NCBI GenBank assembly: GCA_046727855.1
Contig: JBKPDL010000134.1
Span: forward strand, 1-18,458
Direction of reading: 5' to 3'
DNA: 18,458 bases
Source: DASPWV01 sp046727855
Lineage (GTDB): Bacteria; Acidobacteriota; Vicinamibacteria; Vicinamibacterales; UBA2999
Within the stretch, counting starts at the first letter, position 1. Every line of letters begins with the position of its first letter. This document shows positions 7,419 to 14,303 of this stretch, one piece after another. The position numbers and the translations under genes were made by a program. The notes under the pieces were generated by a model, which saw only the letters and a list, made by a program, of their open reading frames with translations, did not search any database and was not told the origin of the DNA.

Positions 7419-8183
7419 TTATAGCCACTCCCAAATCCCCATCCCGTCCGCGGTGGGATCGCGCAGCCACTCGGGAGGCGTGAGCCAGACAAATGCGAGG
7501 ATCGCGATCACCCAGGCGTCGTAGGCCAGCGTCGCTCGCTCGTCGCGCCAAAAGAAACCACGCGAGAAGATCCCCAGCGGGCCGGTGGTCGAGGGCATCG
7601 GCTTCTTGTTGAGCACAAGATAGGTGTAGTAAATCCGGTCCGCGACCGTCACGATCGACAGCACCAGGATCACCCACAACACCGCCGCCATGCGATCGGT
7701 AAAGGCGCCGATCATGAAGAGCACAATCCGTTCCGGACGTTCCATGAACCCGACCTTGCACTTGTCGATCAACGACTCGGCGCGCGCGCGCGCGTAACTC
7801 GTCATGATCGAGAAGATCAGCGCCATGGCGGCGACGAGCACGTAACCTTTTCGCCCGAGACTGGCGTACAGCCAAATCAGTCCCGTGAAGAGGGCGAGGT
7901 CGGAAAAGCGATCGAGCGTCGAGTCCCAGAACGCGCCGAACGGGGATTGCTTCCCAGTGATGTACGCGACTTTGCCGTCGATGAAGTCGAAGATGTTGGC
8001 GACGATCATTACGACGCCGGCGGTGATGAACTGATCGATCGCGAGCAACCAGGCGGCGACGACGTTGACGAGCACGCCGATGAGCGTGAGGACGTTGGGG
8101 TGGATGCCTAGTGCGACGCTGGTGTTGATGATGGCGCGCAGCGGAAACATGCAGATCGCGCCGACCGCTCCGGTAAATGTCAT
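7419..8183 (-). CDS. CDP-alcohol phosphatidyltransferase family membrane protein
   Basis: Integral membrane enzyme that transfers a phosphatidyl group from CDP-diacylglycerol to an alcohol (glycerol phosphate, inositol phosphate or similar) in phospholipid synthesis. 254 aa with about six hydrophobic segments. The family signature D-x2-D-G-x2-A-R-x8-G-x3-D-x3-D is present as Asp66, Asp69, Gly70, Ala73, Gly83, Asp87 and Asp91, but the Arg is Tyr74 (DGKVAY). All four metal-binding Asp residues are intact, so activity is plausible. The region after the motif (GAFWDSTLDRFSDLALF) and a long C-terminal part with an aromatic tail go beyond a minimal PgsA. The alcohol substrate is not determinable. 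It is divergent from uvrC with only 25 bases between the starts; its 3' end touches the hairpin repeat. Confidence 0.88.
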   Translation of the reverse strand: MTFTGAVGAICMFPLRAIINTSVALGIHPNVLTLIGVLVNVVAAWLLAIDQFITAGVVMIVANIFDFIDGKVAYITGKQSPFGAFWDSTLDRFSDLALFTGLIWLYASLGRKGYVLVAAMALIFSIMTSYARARAESLIDKCKVGFMERPERIVLFMIGAFTDRMAAVLWVILVLSIVTVADRIYYTYLVLNKKPMPSTTGPLGIFSRGFFWRDERATLAYDAWVIAILAFVWLTPPEWLRDPTADGMGIWEWL

Positions 8184-8187
8184 TGTT

Positions 8188-8193
8188 TACAAT
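8188..8193 (+). promoter_or_regulatory. TACAAT -10-like box upstream of uvrC
   Basis: TACAAT sits 15 bases before the uvrC ATG within the 25-base divergent gap. A transcript would have a leader of roughly 8 bases. No good -35 is visible, and any such element would lie inside the divergent gene. This is a weak call resting on the hexamer and its position. Confidence 0.3.
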
Positions 8194-8208
8194 TGATTAC
8201 AGTAACTG

Positions 8209-10080
8209 ATGGCGATTCACGACCTCAAGGAACAGATCAACCGGCTGCCGCATCAGCCCGGAGTGTATCTCTACTCGAACGCGGTGGGTGAAACGCTTTA
8301 CGTTGGCAAGGCGCGCTCGTTGCGCGACCGTGTGCGGAGCTATCTCGGCGCCTATGGCCTGAGTCCGCGTCACGACGCGCTGCTCGATGAAGCCACGCAC
8401 CTCGAAACGATCGTCACCGACTCGGTGGTCGAGGCGCTCGCGCTGGAGAATAACCTGATCAAGCAGCGGATGCCGCGATACAACATCCTGCTGCGCGACG
8501 ACAAGAATTATCCCTACCTGCAGCTCACGGTCAGCGAAGCCTATCCACGCGTCCTGGTTGCGCGCCACGTTGAAAAGGGCGGCGACTTCTTCGCCGGTCC
8601 GTTTCTGCCCGCAAAGTTGGCGCGGCGAACGATGTCGCTCACGCATCGTCTTTTTGGCATCCGATCGTGCAACGAAGTGATCACAGGCGACCGCCCGCGG
8701 CCGTGTCTGGAGCACGATATCGGACGCTGCCTGGCGCCGTGTGTGGCGTCGATCTGCTCGCACGAGCGTTACACGCAGGCGGTGGCCGACACGCGTCTCT
8801 TTCTCGAGGGGCGCAACCAGGAGCTTGCCGATCAGTTGCACGAACGCATGACGGCGGCTGCCAACTCGGAGCGCTACGAGGAAGCCGCACAGTTCCGCGA
8901 CGCGATGCGGACCGTCGTCGCAGTGCAGGAGCGGCAGCAGAAGCTCGCGACGGCCGGCCTCAACGACCGCGACCTATTCGGGGTCAAGCTGGGTACGGAG
9001 GGCGCCGTGGTCCAGGTGTTTCTGTTCCGCGGCGGACGGGTGATCGATCGCTTCGAGCTGCAGACCGGCGACGCCCGCGCCGGGTCCACGGCGGAGCCCG
9101 AGCTGCTCGAAATGGCGCTGCAGCAGTTGTATACCGACCATGTGCCGCCGGCCGAGATTCACGTGCCGGTGGAACCGAACGAACGCGAGGTGCTCGAAAC
9201 GTGGCTCTCGTCGCGCGCCGATCGCCGGGTCCGCATCGTTGTGCCACAGCGCGGCGACAAGAAGGACATGGTGGAGCTGGCGCAGCGGAACGCCGCGTTT
9301 GCATATCGCGCGCGCTTCGATCAGGCCGCGACCGTCAACTACGATGCGCTCGAGATGTTGAAGGGTGTTCTCAAGCTGCCGGCGCTTCCGCGCCGGATCG
9401 AGTGCTTCGATATCTCGACGATTCAGGGCAGCGAAACGGTCGCGTCGCTCGTCGTGTGTGAAGAAGGCCGGATGAAGCGCTCCGAGTACCGCAAATTCCG
9501 CGTACGCCCGGAAAAGGGGTCTGACCCCTTTTTCGCGAACACGGCACTGAAAAAGGGGTCAGACCCCTTTTCCGCCCCGTTCCTGGACGACTTCGCGGCG
9601 ATGAAGCAGGTCGTCGGGCGGCGCTACAAACGCGTGCTGGAAGACGGCGGACCCTTTCCCGATCTCATCGTGATCGATGGCGGCAAGGGGCAGTTGAATG
9701 CCGCTTATCAGGCGCTCGAAGAAGTGGGGCTTGCCAACCTCGTTGCCATCGGCCTGGCAAAAAAAGAGGAGCTTGTCTTTACCCGCGACAGCGACTTGCC
9801 AATCGCGATGGACCCGCACGGCGTCGCGCTTCGGCTGCTGCAACGCATTCGCGACGAGGCCCATCGGTTTGCCGTCAGCTTTCACCGCCAGGCGCGCGCC
9901 AGACGCGACCTTCGATCTGAACTGGACGATGTGCCGGGTATCGGTCCGCGGAGACGAAAAGCGCTGCTCACGCATTTCGGCAGCCTTACCGGCGTGCGCC
10001 GCGCCACCCGCGAAGAACTCACCGCCGTCGTGGGCGCAAAAGCGGCCGACGCGCTGCTGCAGTTTTTCGCGACCCGCTGA
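8209..10080 (+). CDS. uvrC: Excinuclease ABC subunit C, with a REPIN-like in-frame insertion
   Basis: Makes the 3' and 5' incisions around bulky DNA lesions in nucleotide excision repair, together with UvrA and UvrB. 623 aa. Domains: N-terminal GIY-YIG nuclease (about 12-95; GVYLYSNAVGETLYVGKA, VTDSVVEALALENNLIK), Cys-rich segment (about 160-185), UvrB-binding UVR helix pair (about 200-240; ERYEEAAQFRDAM), RNase H-like nuclease with catalytic Asp401 (ECFDIST), Asp490 (VIDGGKGQ) and His559 (SFHRQ), and a C-terminal helix-hairpin-helix pair (DDVPGIGPRRRKALL). Between the first two catalytic Asp residues, about residues 434-456, lies an insertion encoding two copies of KGSDPF, where family members run straight from the RxFxV strand to the DDFAAM helix. 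No frameshift results, so the gene is probably functional. Confidence 0.95.
   Translation: MAIHDLKEQINRLPHQPGVYLYSNAVGETLYVGKARSLRDRVRSYLGAYGLSPRHDALLDEATHLETIVTDSVVEALALENNLIKQRMPRYNILLRDDKNYPYLQLTVSEAYPRVLVARHVEKGGDFFAGPFLPAKLARRTMSLTHRLFGIRSCNEVITGDRPRPCLEHDIGRCLAPCVASICSHERYTQAVADTRLFLEGRNQELADQLHERMTAAANSERYEEAAQFRDAMRTVVAVQERQQKLATAGLNDRDLFGVKLGTEGAVVQVFLFRGGRVIDRFELQTGDARAGSTAEPELLEMALQQLYTDHVPPAEIHVPVEPNEREVLETWLSSRADRRVRIVVPQRGDKKDMVELAQRNAAFAYRARFDQAATVNYDALEMLKGVLKLPALPRRIECFDISTIQGSETVASLVVCEEGRMKRSEYRKFRVRPEKGSDPFFANTALKKGSDPFSAPFLDDFAAMKQVVGRRYKRVLEDGGPFPDLIVIDGGKGQLNAAYQALEEVGLANLVAIGLAKKEELVFTRDSDLPIAMDPHGVALRLLQRIRDEAHRFAVSFHRQARARRDLRSELDDVPGIGPRRRKALLTHFGSLTGVRRATREELTAVVGAKAADALLQFFATR
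9509..9574. repeat. 66-bp REPIN-like element inside uvrC
   Basis: Two 26-base arms in inverted orientation (9509-9534 and 9549-9574) are exact reverse complements, separated by a 14-base spacer (9535-9548). Each arm is itself a palindrome: AAAAGGGGTC, one central base, GACCCCTTTT. The total of 66 bases keeps the reading frame and encodes EKGSDPFF and KKGSDPFS. The cysG copy (15218-15283) has the same arms, spacer length and reading phase. Each half also resembles a small intrinsic terminator (GC stem then five Ts). Confidence 0.95.
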
Positions 10081-10086
10081 CGCGGC

Positions 10087-10743
10087 GTGTTACTCTCATC
10101 ACCTCTGGGCGGCATCGATTTCGGCGAAATTCTCGTTTCGTTCGTGGTGTTGATCGCGTCGTTGACGTTTCACGAGGCGGCACACGCGTGGACGGCTAAT
10201 CGGCTCGGCGATCCGACCGCGCGCCTGCTTGGCCGGTTGACGCTCAATCCCGTAGCGCACATCGATCCCATCGGAACAATTCTCTTTCCTCTCATCGCAA
10301 TGATCAGCAATGTGCCGCTCATTGGCTGGGCCAAACCTGTCCCGGTTGACATGCGGCATCTCCGTTCGCCGCGCCGCGATTTTGCGATCATTGCGCTCGC
10401 TGGTCCAGTGAGCAATCTGATTCTCGCGATCGCGGCGGCCGCCGTCGGCTCCGCGCTGTTCGGAAATGACCCAGAGGCCATGCGTTCAGGAGGTCTTCTT
10501 CCCACCGGATTGCTGTATTTCGTGATCATCAACGTCCTGCTCGCCGTCTTCAACATGATTCCGATTCCCCCGCTCGACGGTGGCAATGTGCTCATCGGCA
10601 TTTTGCCGATGCGGCTCGCGGCGATGGTGGCGCAGCTGCGCTCGTGGGGTTTCCTTCTGTTGTATCTGCTCCTGCTCACTGGCATGCTCAACGCGATCAC
10701 ACGTCCCGTACGCAATTTCATTCTGGCCGTGCTTCTCGGCTAA
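10087..10743 (+). CDS. M50-family (site-2 protease type) membrane zinc metalloprotease
   Basis: Intramembrane or membrane-embedded zinc protease of the S2P/Rv-type small M50B group; the natural substrate is unknown. 218 aa with about five hydrophobic segments. Zinc ligands: HEAAH (His29, Glu30, His33) in the second hydrophobic segment region and the third ligand Asp164 in IPIPPLDGGN. The conserved NPVAHIDPIGTI loop and IGWAKPVPVD are also present, typical of this subfamily. The start is a GTG at 10087, seven bases after the uvrC stop; no strong Shine-Dalgarno sequence is seen, so a slightly different start is possible. No PDZ domain is present, unlike RseP. Adjacent to trpS and scpAB, a neighbourhood I recall as common for these proteases in several phyla. 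Confidence 0.92.
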   Translation: MLLSSPLGGIDFGEILVSFVVLIASLTFHEAAHAWTANRLGDPTARLLGRLTLNPVAHIDPIGTILFPLIAMISNVPLIGWAKPVPVDMRHLRSPRRDFAIIALAGPVSNLILAIAAAAVGSALFGNDPEAMRSGGLLPTGLLYFVIINVLLAVFNMIPIPPLDGGNVLIGILPMRLAAMVAQLRSWGFLLLYLLLLTGMLNAITRPVRNFILAVLLG

Positions 10744-10758
10744 TCGCAGATTTCCGCG

Positions 10759-10764
10759 CATAAT
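10759..10764 (+). promoter_or_regulatory. CATAAT -10-like box upstream of trpS
   Basis: CATAAT lies 20 bases upstream of the trpS ATG in the 41-base gap after the M50 gene. No clear -35 element is visible, and read-through from upstream remains possible. Weak evidence. Confidence 0.28.
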
Positions 10765-10784
10765 AGAGGGCCGCATAGACGCAG

Positions 10785-11789
10785 ATGACACCGAGTGACG
10801 TGCGCAAACGAGTCGTGTCCGGGATGCGTCCGACCGGAAAGCTACATCTCGGCCATCTTGTTGGTGCGCTGCAGAACTGGGTGAAGCTGCAAGCCGACTA
10901 CGACTGCTTCTATTTCGTAGCCGACTGGCACGCGCTGACGAGCGCTTACGCCGATGCGAGCGAAATCGTCCCCAGCGCGCTCGACAATGTGGCCGACTGG
11001 ATAGGCGCCGGCATCGACCCGGAAAAGAGCACCTTGTTCGTGCAGTCGATGGTGCCTGAACATGCGGAGCTCTATCTGCTGCTGCAGATGGTGACGCCAA
11101 TTCCGTGGCTCGAGCGTGTCCCAACCTACAAAGAGCAAATCGAGCAGCTCGCCGATCGCGATCTTTCGAGCATCGGGTTCCTCGGCTATCCGCTCCTGCA
11201 GACGGCCGACGTGGTGATGTACAACGCGAACTTCGTTCCGGTCGGCGAGGATCAGGTGCCGCATCTCGAGCTGTCGCGCGAGGTCGTCCGCCGGTTTCAC
11301 AATTTTTTCGGCGAGGTCTTCGTCGAACCGATGCACCTGCTGACACGGGAGTCGCGCCTCCCCGGTCTCGACAATCGCAAGATGAGCAAGAGCTACAGTA
11401 ATACGATCGATCTCGCGGACGATCCGGAGACCGTGGTCAAGAAAGTGCGGCAGATGTATACCGATCCCAAGCGGGTCCGTGCAGACATCCCCGGCACCGT
11501 GGAAGGCAATCCGGTGTTCATTTACCATGATGCGTTCAATCCCAACGTTGCCGAGGTCGAGGATCTGAAGGCGCGCTATCGCGAAGGACGAGTCGGGGAC
11601 GTCGAAGTGAAGACGAAGCTTGCCGCGGCCATCAACGCGAGGCTCGATCCGATCCGCGAGCGCCGCGCGGAGGCGCTGCGCAGACCGGGCTATCTGCGCG
11701 ACATGATCCTCGAGGGATCGCAGAAGGCCCGCGGCATCGCGCACCAAACCATGGAACGTGTACGCCGCGCGGTGAAGTTGAAGTACTGA
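10785..11789 (+). CDS. trpS: Tryptophanyl-tRNA synthetase
   Basis: Class I aminoacyl-tRNA synthetase that charges tRNA-Trp with tryptophan. 334 aa, the usual bacterial size. Seen: GMRPTGKLHLGH with the HIGH-type signature HLGH (21-24), the tryptophan pocket blocks FVADWHALTS and GFLGYPLLQTADVVMYNANFVPVGEDQ (split across residues about 131-156), and the KMSKS loop (199-203, NRKMSKSYSNTI). The C-terminal anticodon-binding helices include the ARYREGRVGDVEVKTKLAAA pattern. The ATG at 10785 gives a short N-terminal extension before the core strand; no strong Shine-Dalgarno sequence is seen. scpA starts four bases after its stop, so the two are likely co-transcribed. Confidence 0.97.
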   Translation: MTPSDVRKRVVSGMRPTGKLHLGHLVGALQNWVKLQADYDCFYFVADWHALTSAYADASEIVPSALDNVADWIGAGIDPEKSTLFVQSMVPEHAELYLLLQMVTPIPWLERVPTYKEQIEQLADRDLSSIGFLGYPLLQTADVVMYNANFVPVGEDQVPHLELSREVVRRFHNFFGEVFVEPMHLLTRESRLPGLDNRKMSKSYSNTIDLADDPETVVKKVRQMYTDPKRVRADIPGTVEGNPVFIYHDAFNPNVAEVEDLKARYREGRVGDVEVKTKLAAAINARLDPIRERRAEALRRPGYLRDMILEGSQKARGIAHQTMERVRRAVKLKY

Positions 11790-11792
11790 CCC

Positions 11793-12632
11793 ATGAGCGA
11801 GAAACACGAAGAGGTTTTCGAGTCGCAGCTCGAGGACATCCGCATCCGCATCCAGTCGTTCGAAGGTCCGCTCGACCTCCTCGTTCATCTCATCAAGAAG
11901 AACGAGCTGAACGTATACGACATTCCAATCGCGCTGATCACCGAGCAGTATCTCGAATATCTCGATCTGATGCAGGAGCTGAACCTCGACGTCGCGAGCG
12001 AATTCCTCGTGATGGCGGCCACGCTCATCCACATCAAGAGCCGGATGCTGTTGCCGCGGCCCGACCCGACGCAGGAGGATCAGGAGCCGGCCGAAGACCC
12101 GCGCGACGCGCTGGTTCGCCGGCTGCTCGAACATCAGAAGTTCAAAGCCGCCGCCGAGCTGTTGCACGAAAGCGAGACGCTGCGCAGCGCGCAGTGGACG
12201 CGACCCGACTCGCGCGTCGAAGCGATTGCTGGAGAGGACTACGAGCCCGAGCTCGAGGTCGACCTCTTCAGCCTGCTGTCGGCGTTCCGGCTCGTGTTGC
12301 AGCGCGCCCGCGAGCGGCCGCCGCTGGAGCTGCCGCCCGAGCAAGTCTCGATCGAAACGCGCATCGAGCAGTTGCTGGAACGCGTGTCCGAAACAGAGGC
12401 CTGTGGCTTCAGCGATCTCTTTGCCGATGCCGCGTCGCGCGTCGACATGATTGTCACGTTCCTGGCGCTGCTCGAGATGATTCGGCTGAAGTTGATTCGG
12501 GTGTTTCAGGCCGGACAGATGGGCCCGATCCGCATCTATAAGCGCGCCCGCCCGGCGGACGCGCCGCACCCGATTCACGACCCAGAGGATGAGTACAAGG
12601 CGCATCACGCGCCAAAGGCGGAAAAGGAATGA
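11793..12632 (+). CDS. scpA: Segregation and condensation protein A (kleisin)
   Basis: Kleisin subunit that bridges SMC heads and binds ScpB in the bacterial condensin complex for chromosome segregation. 279 aa. Seen: the N-terminal signature FEGPLDLLVHLIKKNELNVY (residues about 24-43) and IPIALITEQYLEYL, the EFLVMAATLIHIKSRMLLP helix, an acidic linker (about 90-105), and a C-terminal winged-helix part with DMIVTFLALLEMIRLKLIRV. A short charged tail (about 250-279) follows. It overlaps scpB by four bases (ATGA), implying translational coupling and balanced ScpA:ScpB production. Confidence 0.96.
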   Translation: MSEKHEEVFESQLEDIRIRIQSFEGPLDLLVHLIKKNELNVYDIPIALITEQYLEYLDLMQELNLDVASEFLVMAATLIHIKSRMLLPRPDPTQEDQEPAEDPRDALVRRLLEHQKFKAAAELLHESETLRSAQWTRPDSRVEAIAGEDYEPELEVDLFSLLSAFRLVLQRARERPPLELPPEQVSIETRIEQLLERVSETEACGFSDLFADAASRVDMIVTFLALLEMIRLKLIRVFQAGQMGPIRIYKRARPADAPHPIHDPEDEYKAHHAPKAEKE

Positions 12633-13348
12633 CGCGCGAACAAGTCGAAAAACCCAGCAACGGCGAGGCGCATGTCGAGCACATCGAAGGCGGCACGTTC
12701 GTACCGCACGATCACTTGGCGGAGCCTGCCGCGGAAGCCCAGCCGCGACTCGATCAGACGCAGCTGAAGGCGATTATCGAAGCGCTCGTCTTTGCATCAC
12801 CCGAGCCGCTCACGCCGAAGATGCTGTTCAAGCTGCTCGCCGACGAACCCAAGGAGGACGTCACGGCGGCGGTGCGCGCGTTACAGCAGGACTACGCGAA
12901 TCGCGGAGGCTTGCACCTCGCCGAAGTGGCAGGCGGATATCAGATCACCACGCGCCCGGAGTTTCACGAATGGGTGCGTCGTCTGTTCAACGAACGCAGC
13001 GCGGCCAAGTTGTCGGTGCAGGCGCTCGAGACGCTGGCGGTGATTGCCTACAAACAACCGATTACCGCGGCCGAGATTGGTGAGATTCGCGGCGTCAACA
13101 CGGCCGGTGTCCTCAGCACGCTGCTCGAGCGGCACCTGATCAAAATTGTGGGGCGCAAGAACGTCATCGGCCGCCCGTTTCTCTACGGCACCACACGCGA
13201 CTTCCTGATTCGATTCGGTCTCAACGACCTCGCTGATCTGCCGAAGGTCGAAGACATGGCGCAAGCGCTCGGGTTCGACCCGCCTGCCATCCTGACCGAG
13301 CGGCCGGTCACCGATGACATGTTGCCGCTGGATGAAGAATCGCAGTGA
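12629..13348 (+). CDS. scpB: Segregation and condensation protein B
   Basis: Forms a dimer of winged-helix domains that clamps ScpA in the SMC complex. 239 aa. A poorly conserved N-terminal 45 residues (acidic, His-rich in part) precede the core: LKAIIEALVFASPEPLT, GGLHLAEVAGGYQITTRPE, KLSVQALETLAVIAYKQPIT, AEIGEIRGVNTAGVLSTLLE, LIKIVGRKNVIGRPFLYGTT and FLIRFGLNDLADLP. The C-terminal tail is short. The start ATG overlaps the scpA stop. The gene ends 17 bases from the oppositely oriented pseudouridine synthase stop, with a GGGC-TTCA-GCCC hairpin in between. Confidence 0.96.
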   Translation: MTREQVEKPSNGEAHVEHIEGGTFVPHDHLAEPAAEAQPRLDQTQLKAIIEALVFASPEPLTPKMLFKLLADEPKEDVTAAVRALQQDYANRGGLHLAEVAGGYQITTRPEFHEWVRRLFNERSAAKLSVQALETLAVIAYKQPITAAEIGEIRGVNTAGVLSTLLERHLIKIVGRKNVIGRPFLYGTTRDFLIRFGLNDLADLPKVEDMAQALGFDPPAILTERPVTDDMLPLDEESQ

Positions 13349-13355
13349 CGGTACC

Positions 13356-13374
13356 GGGCCGGGCTTCAGCCCTG
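13356..13374. terminator. Hairpin between convergent scpB and rluB
   Basis: GGGC (13360-13363), loop TTCA, GCCC (13368-13371), with an outer GGC/GCC extension across one mismatch. It overlaps the rluB stop codon (13366-13368). It is the only terminator candidate in the 17-base convergent gap, lacks a U-tract, and shares GGCTTCAGCC with the hairpin cluster near 7370. Confidence 0.5.
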
Positions 13375-14109
13375 CCGTTCTGCCGCCTCTTTCAACTTCT
13401 CCACTTCCTTCGGCGTGAGATCGCGCCATTGACCGGGGCGCAGGTCGCCTAATCCGATCGGACCCATCGTCACGCGCGTCAGACGACGAACCGTGTGGCC
13501 AATGCTGGCGCACATGCGCCGGACCTGGCGATTGCGTCCCTCGTGCAATGTGATGGTCAGCTTCGTCAACTGCTTCCGACCCTTTCCGGTTGTTCCGCCG
13601 CGCCGCACACCGGCAGGAGCCGTGCGCCGGCCATCGAGAAACACGCCGCGCCGAAGCTTTTCTAATTCCTCCTCCGCAGGCGCGCCGACCACGATCGCCT
13701 CGTAAACACGTTCCACTTCGTGACGCGGGTGTGTCAGCTTAGCCGCGAGTTCGCCATCGCTCGTCATCAAGAGCAGGCCGTCAGTTTCGTAATCGAGCCG
13801 GCCAACCGGATACACGTATTCGCGCACTCCCTGCAGGAGCTCCATGACCGTCTTGCGTCCCTCCGGATCTTTTCTCGTCGTAACGTAGCCCTTTGGCTTG
13901 TTGAGGACGATGTATCGCTGCCGGACGTCGAAGCGAATGCGGCGCCCGTCCACGCGAATGTCGTCCTGAACCGGATCAGCCCTCGTCCCAAGGGTCATCA
14001 CCACCTCGCCGTTGACGACCACCCGGCCTTCGAGAATCAGCTGTTCAGCGGCACGGCGGGAGGCCACCCCAGCCATCGAAAGAAGTTTTTGTAAGCGGAT
14101 GCCGTCCAT
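13366..14109 (-). CDS. rluB: RluB/RsuA-family ribosomal pseudouridine synthase
   Basis: Converts a specific uridine of rRNA (in E. coli RluB, 23S U2605) to pseudouridine. 247 aa. Seen: N-terminal S4 RNA-binding domain (2-60; RLQKLLSMAGVASRRAAEQL, GRVVVNG), the VLNKPKGYVTT strand, the catalytic Asp106 in GRLDYETDGLLL, KLTHPRHEVERVYEA, and the RluB-type end LTITLHEGRNRQVRRMC, followed by VRRLTRVTMGPIGLGDL. Specificity between RluB, RluE and RsuA is inferred from overall pattern, with RluB preferred because scpA-scpB-rluB is a common order. Here it is inverted relative to scpAB and transcribed towards them. Confidence 0.93.
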   Translation of the reverse strand: MDGIRLQKLLSMAGVASRRAAEQLILEGRVVVNGEVVMTLGTRADPVQDDIRVDGRRIRFDVRQRYIVLNKPKGYVTTRKDPEGRKTVMELLQGVREYVYPVGRLDYETDGLLLMTSDGELAAKLTHPRHEVERVYEAIVVGAPAEEELEKLRRGVFLDGRRTAPAGVRRGGTTGKGRKQLTKLTITLHEGRNRQVRRMCASIGHTVRRLTRVTMGPIGLGDLRPGQWRDLTPKEVEKLKEAAERQG

Positions 14110-14138
14110 GAGCGCCGGTCATCCAAATGATAAGGCGC

Positions 14139-14168
14139 TTGACAGTGGCGGGCTCTCAGGGTTAGGAA
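14139..14168 (+). promoter_or_regulatory. Promoter of the cysteine leader and siroheme/sulfite reductase operon
   Basis: A perfect -35 consensus TTGACA lies at 14139-14144. At the expected distance are TTAGGA (14162-14167, 17-base spacer) or TAGGAA (14163-14168, 18-base spacer), which match the -10 consensus poorly. Transcription would begin near 14174-14176, just before the leader ATG at 14181. A weak -10 with a strong -35 would fit an activated promoter, but this is only inferred. Confidence 0.6.
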
Positions 14169-14180
14169 TGACAAATCCTC

Positions 14181-14267
14181 ATGTTCGCGCACAGCTGGCA
14201 GGTCTGTTGTTGCATGTGTCCGAAGGCCCAAACGGGTCCCCACATGCCTTTGCCCTGCCACGTGTGA
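14181..14267 (+). CDS. Cysteine-rich leader peptide (28 codons)
   Basis: Short ORF from ATG 14181 to TGA 14265-14267. Codons 9, 10 and 11 are Cys (TGT TGT TGC), codon 12 is Met, codon 13 is Cys (TGT), and codon 26 is Cys. In total 5 of 28 residues are Cys and 3 are Met, including the initiator. The start of the peptide reads MFAHSWQVCCCMCP. It probably serves as a sensor of charged tRNA-Cys rather than as a functional protein. The predicted transcript start is only about 6 bases upstream, so initiation may be nearly leaderless; an AGGA at 14164-14167 would probably lie outside the RNA. An overlapping ORF in another frame (ATG 14168 to TAA 14278) is considered less likely because its ATG would precede the transcript start. 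Confidence 0.72.
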   Translation: MFAHSWQVCCCMCPKAQTGPHMPLPCHV

Positions 14268-14303
14268 TTCACTTCTAACGCATCGATACATCAACAGGGT
14301 TCG

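Noticed and set aside
10842..12608. Long minus-strand open frame of 588 codons opposite trpS and scpA
   Set aside because: It is a shadow of two well-supported genes with a composition typical of antisense GC-rich frames.
14168..14278. Alternative leader ORF (ATG 14168 to TAA) with Leu-Leu-Leu in place of the Cys run
   Set aside because: Its ATG overlaps the predicted -10 region and would precede the transcript start; no link between leucine and the downstream genes. Kept only as a competing frame to test.
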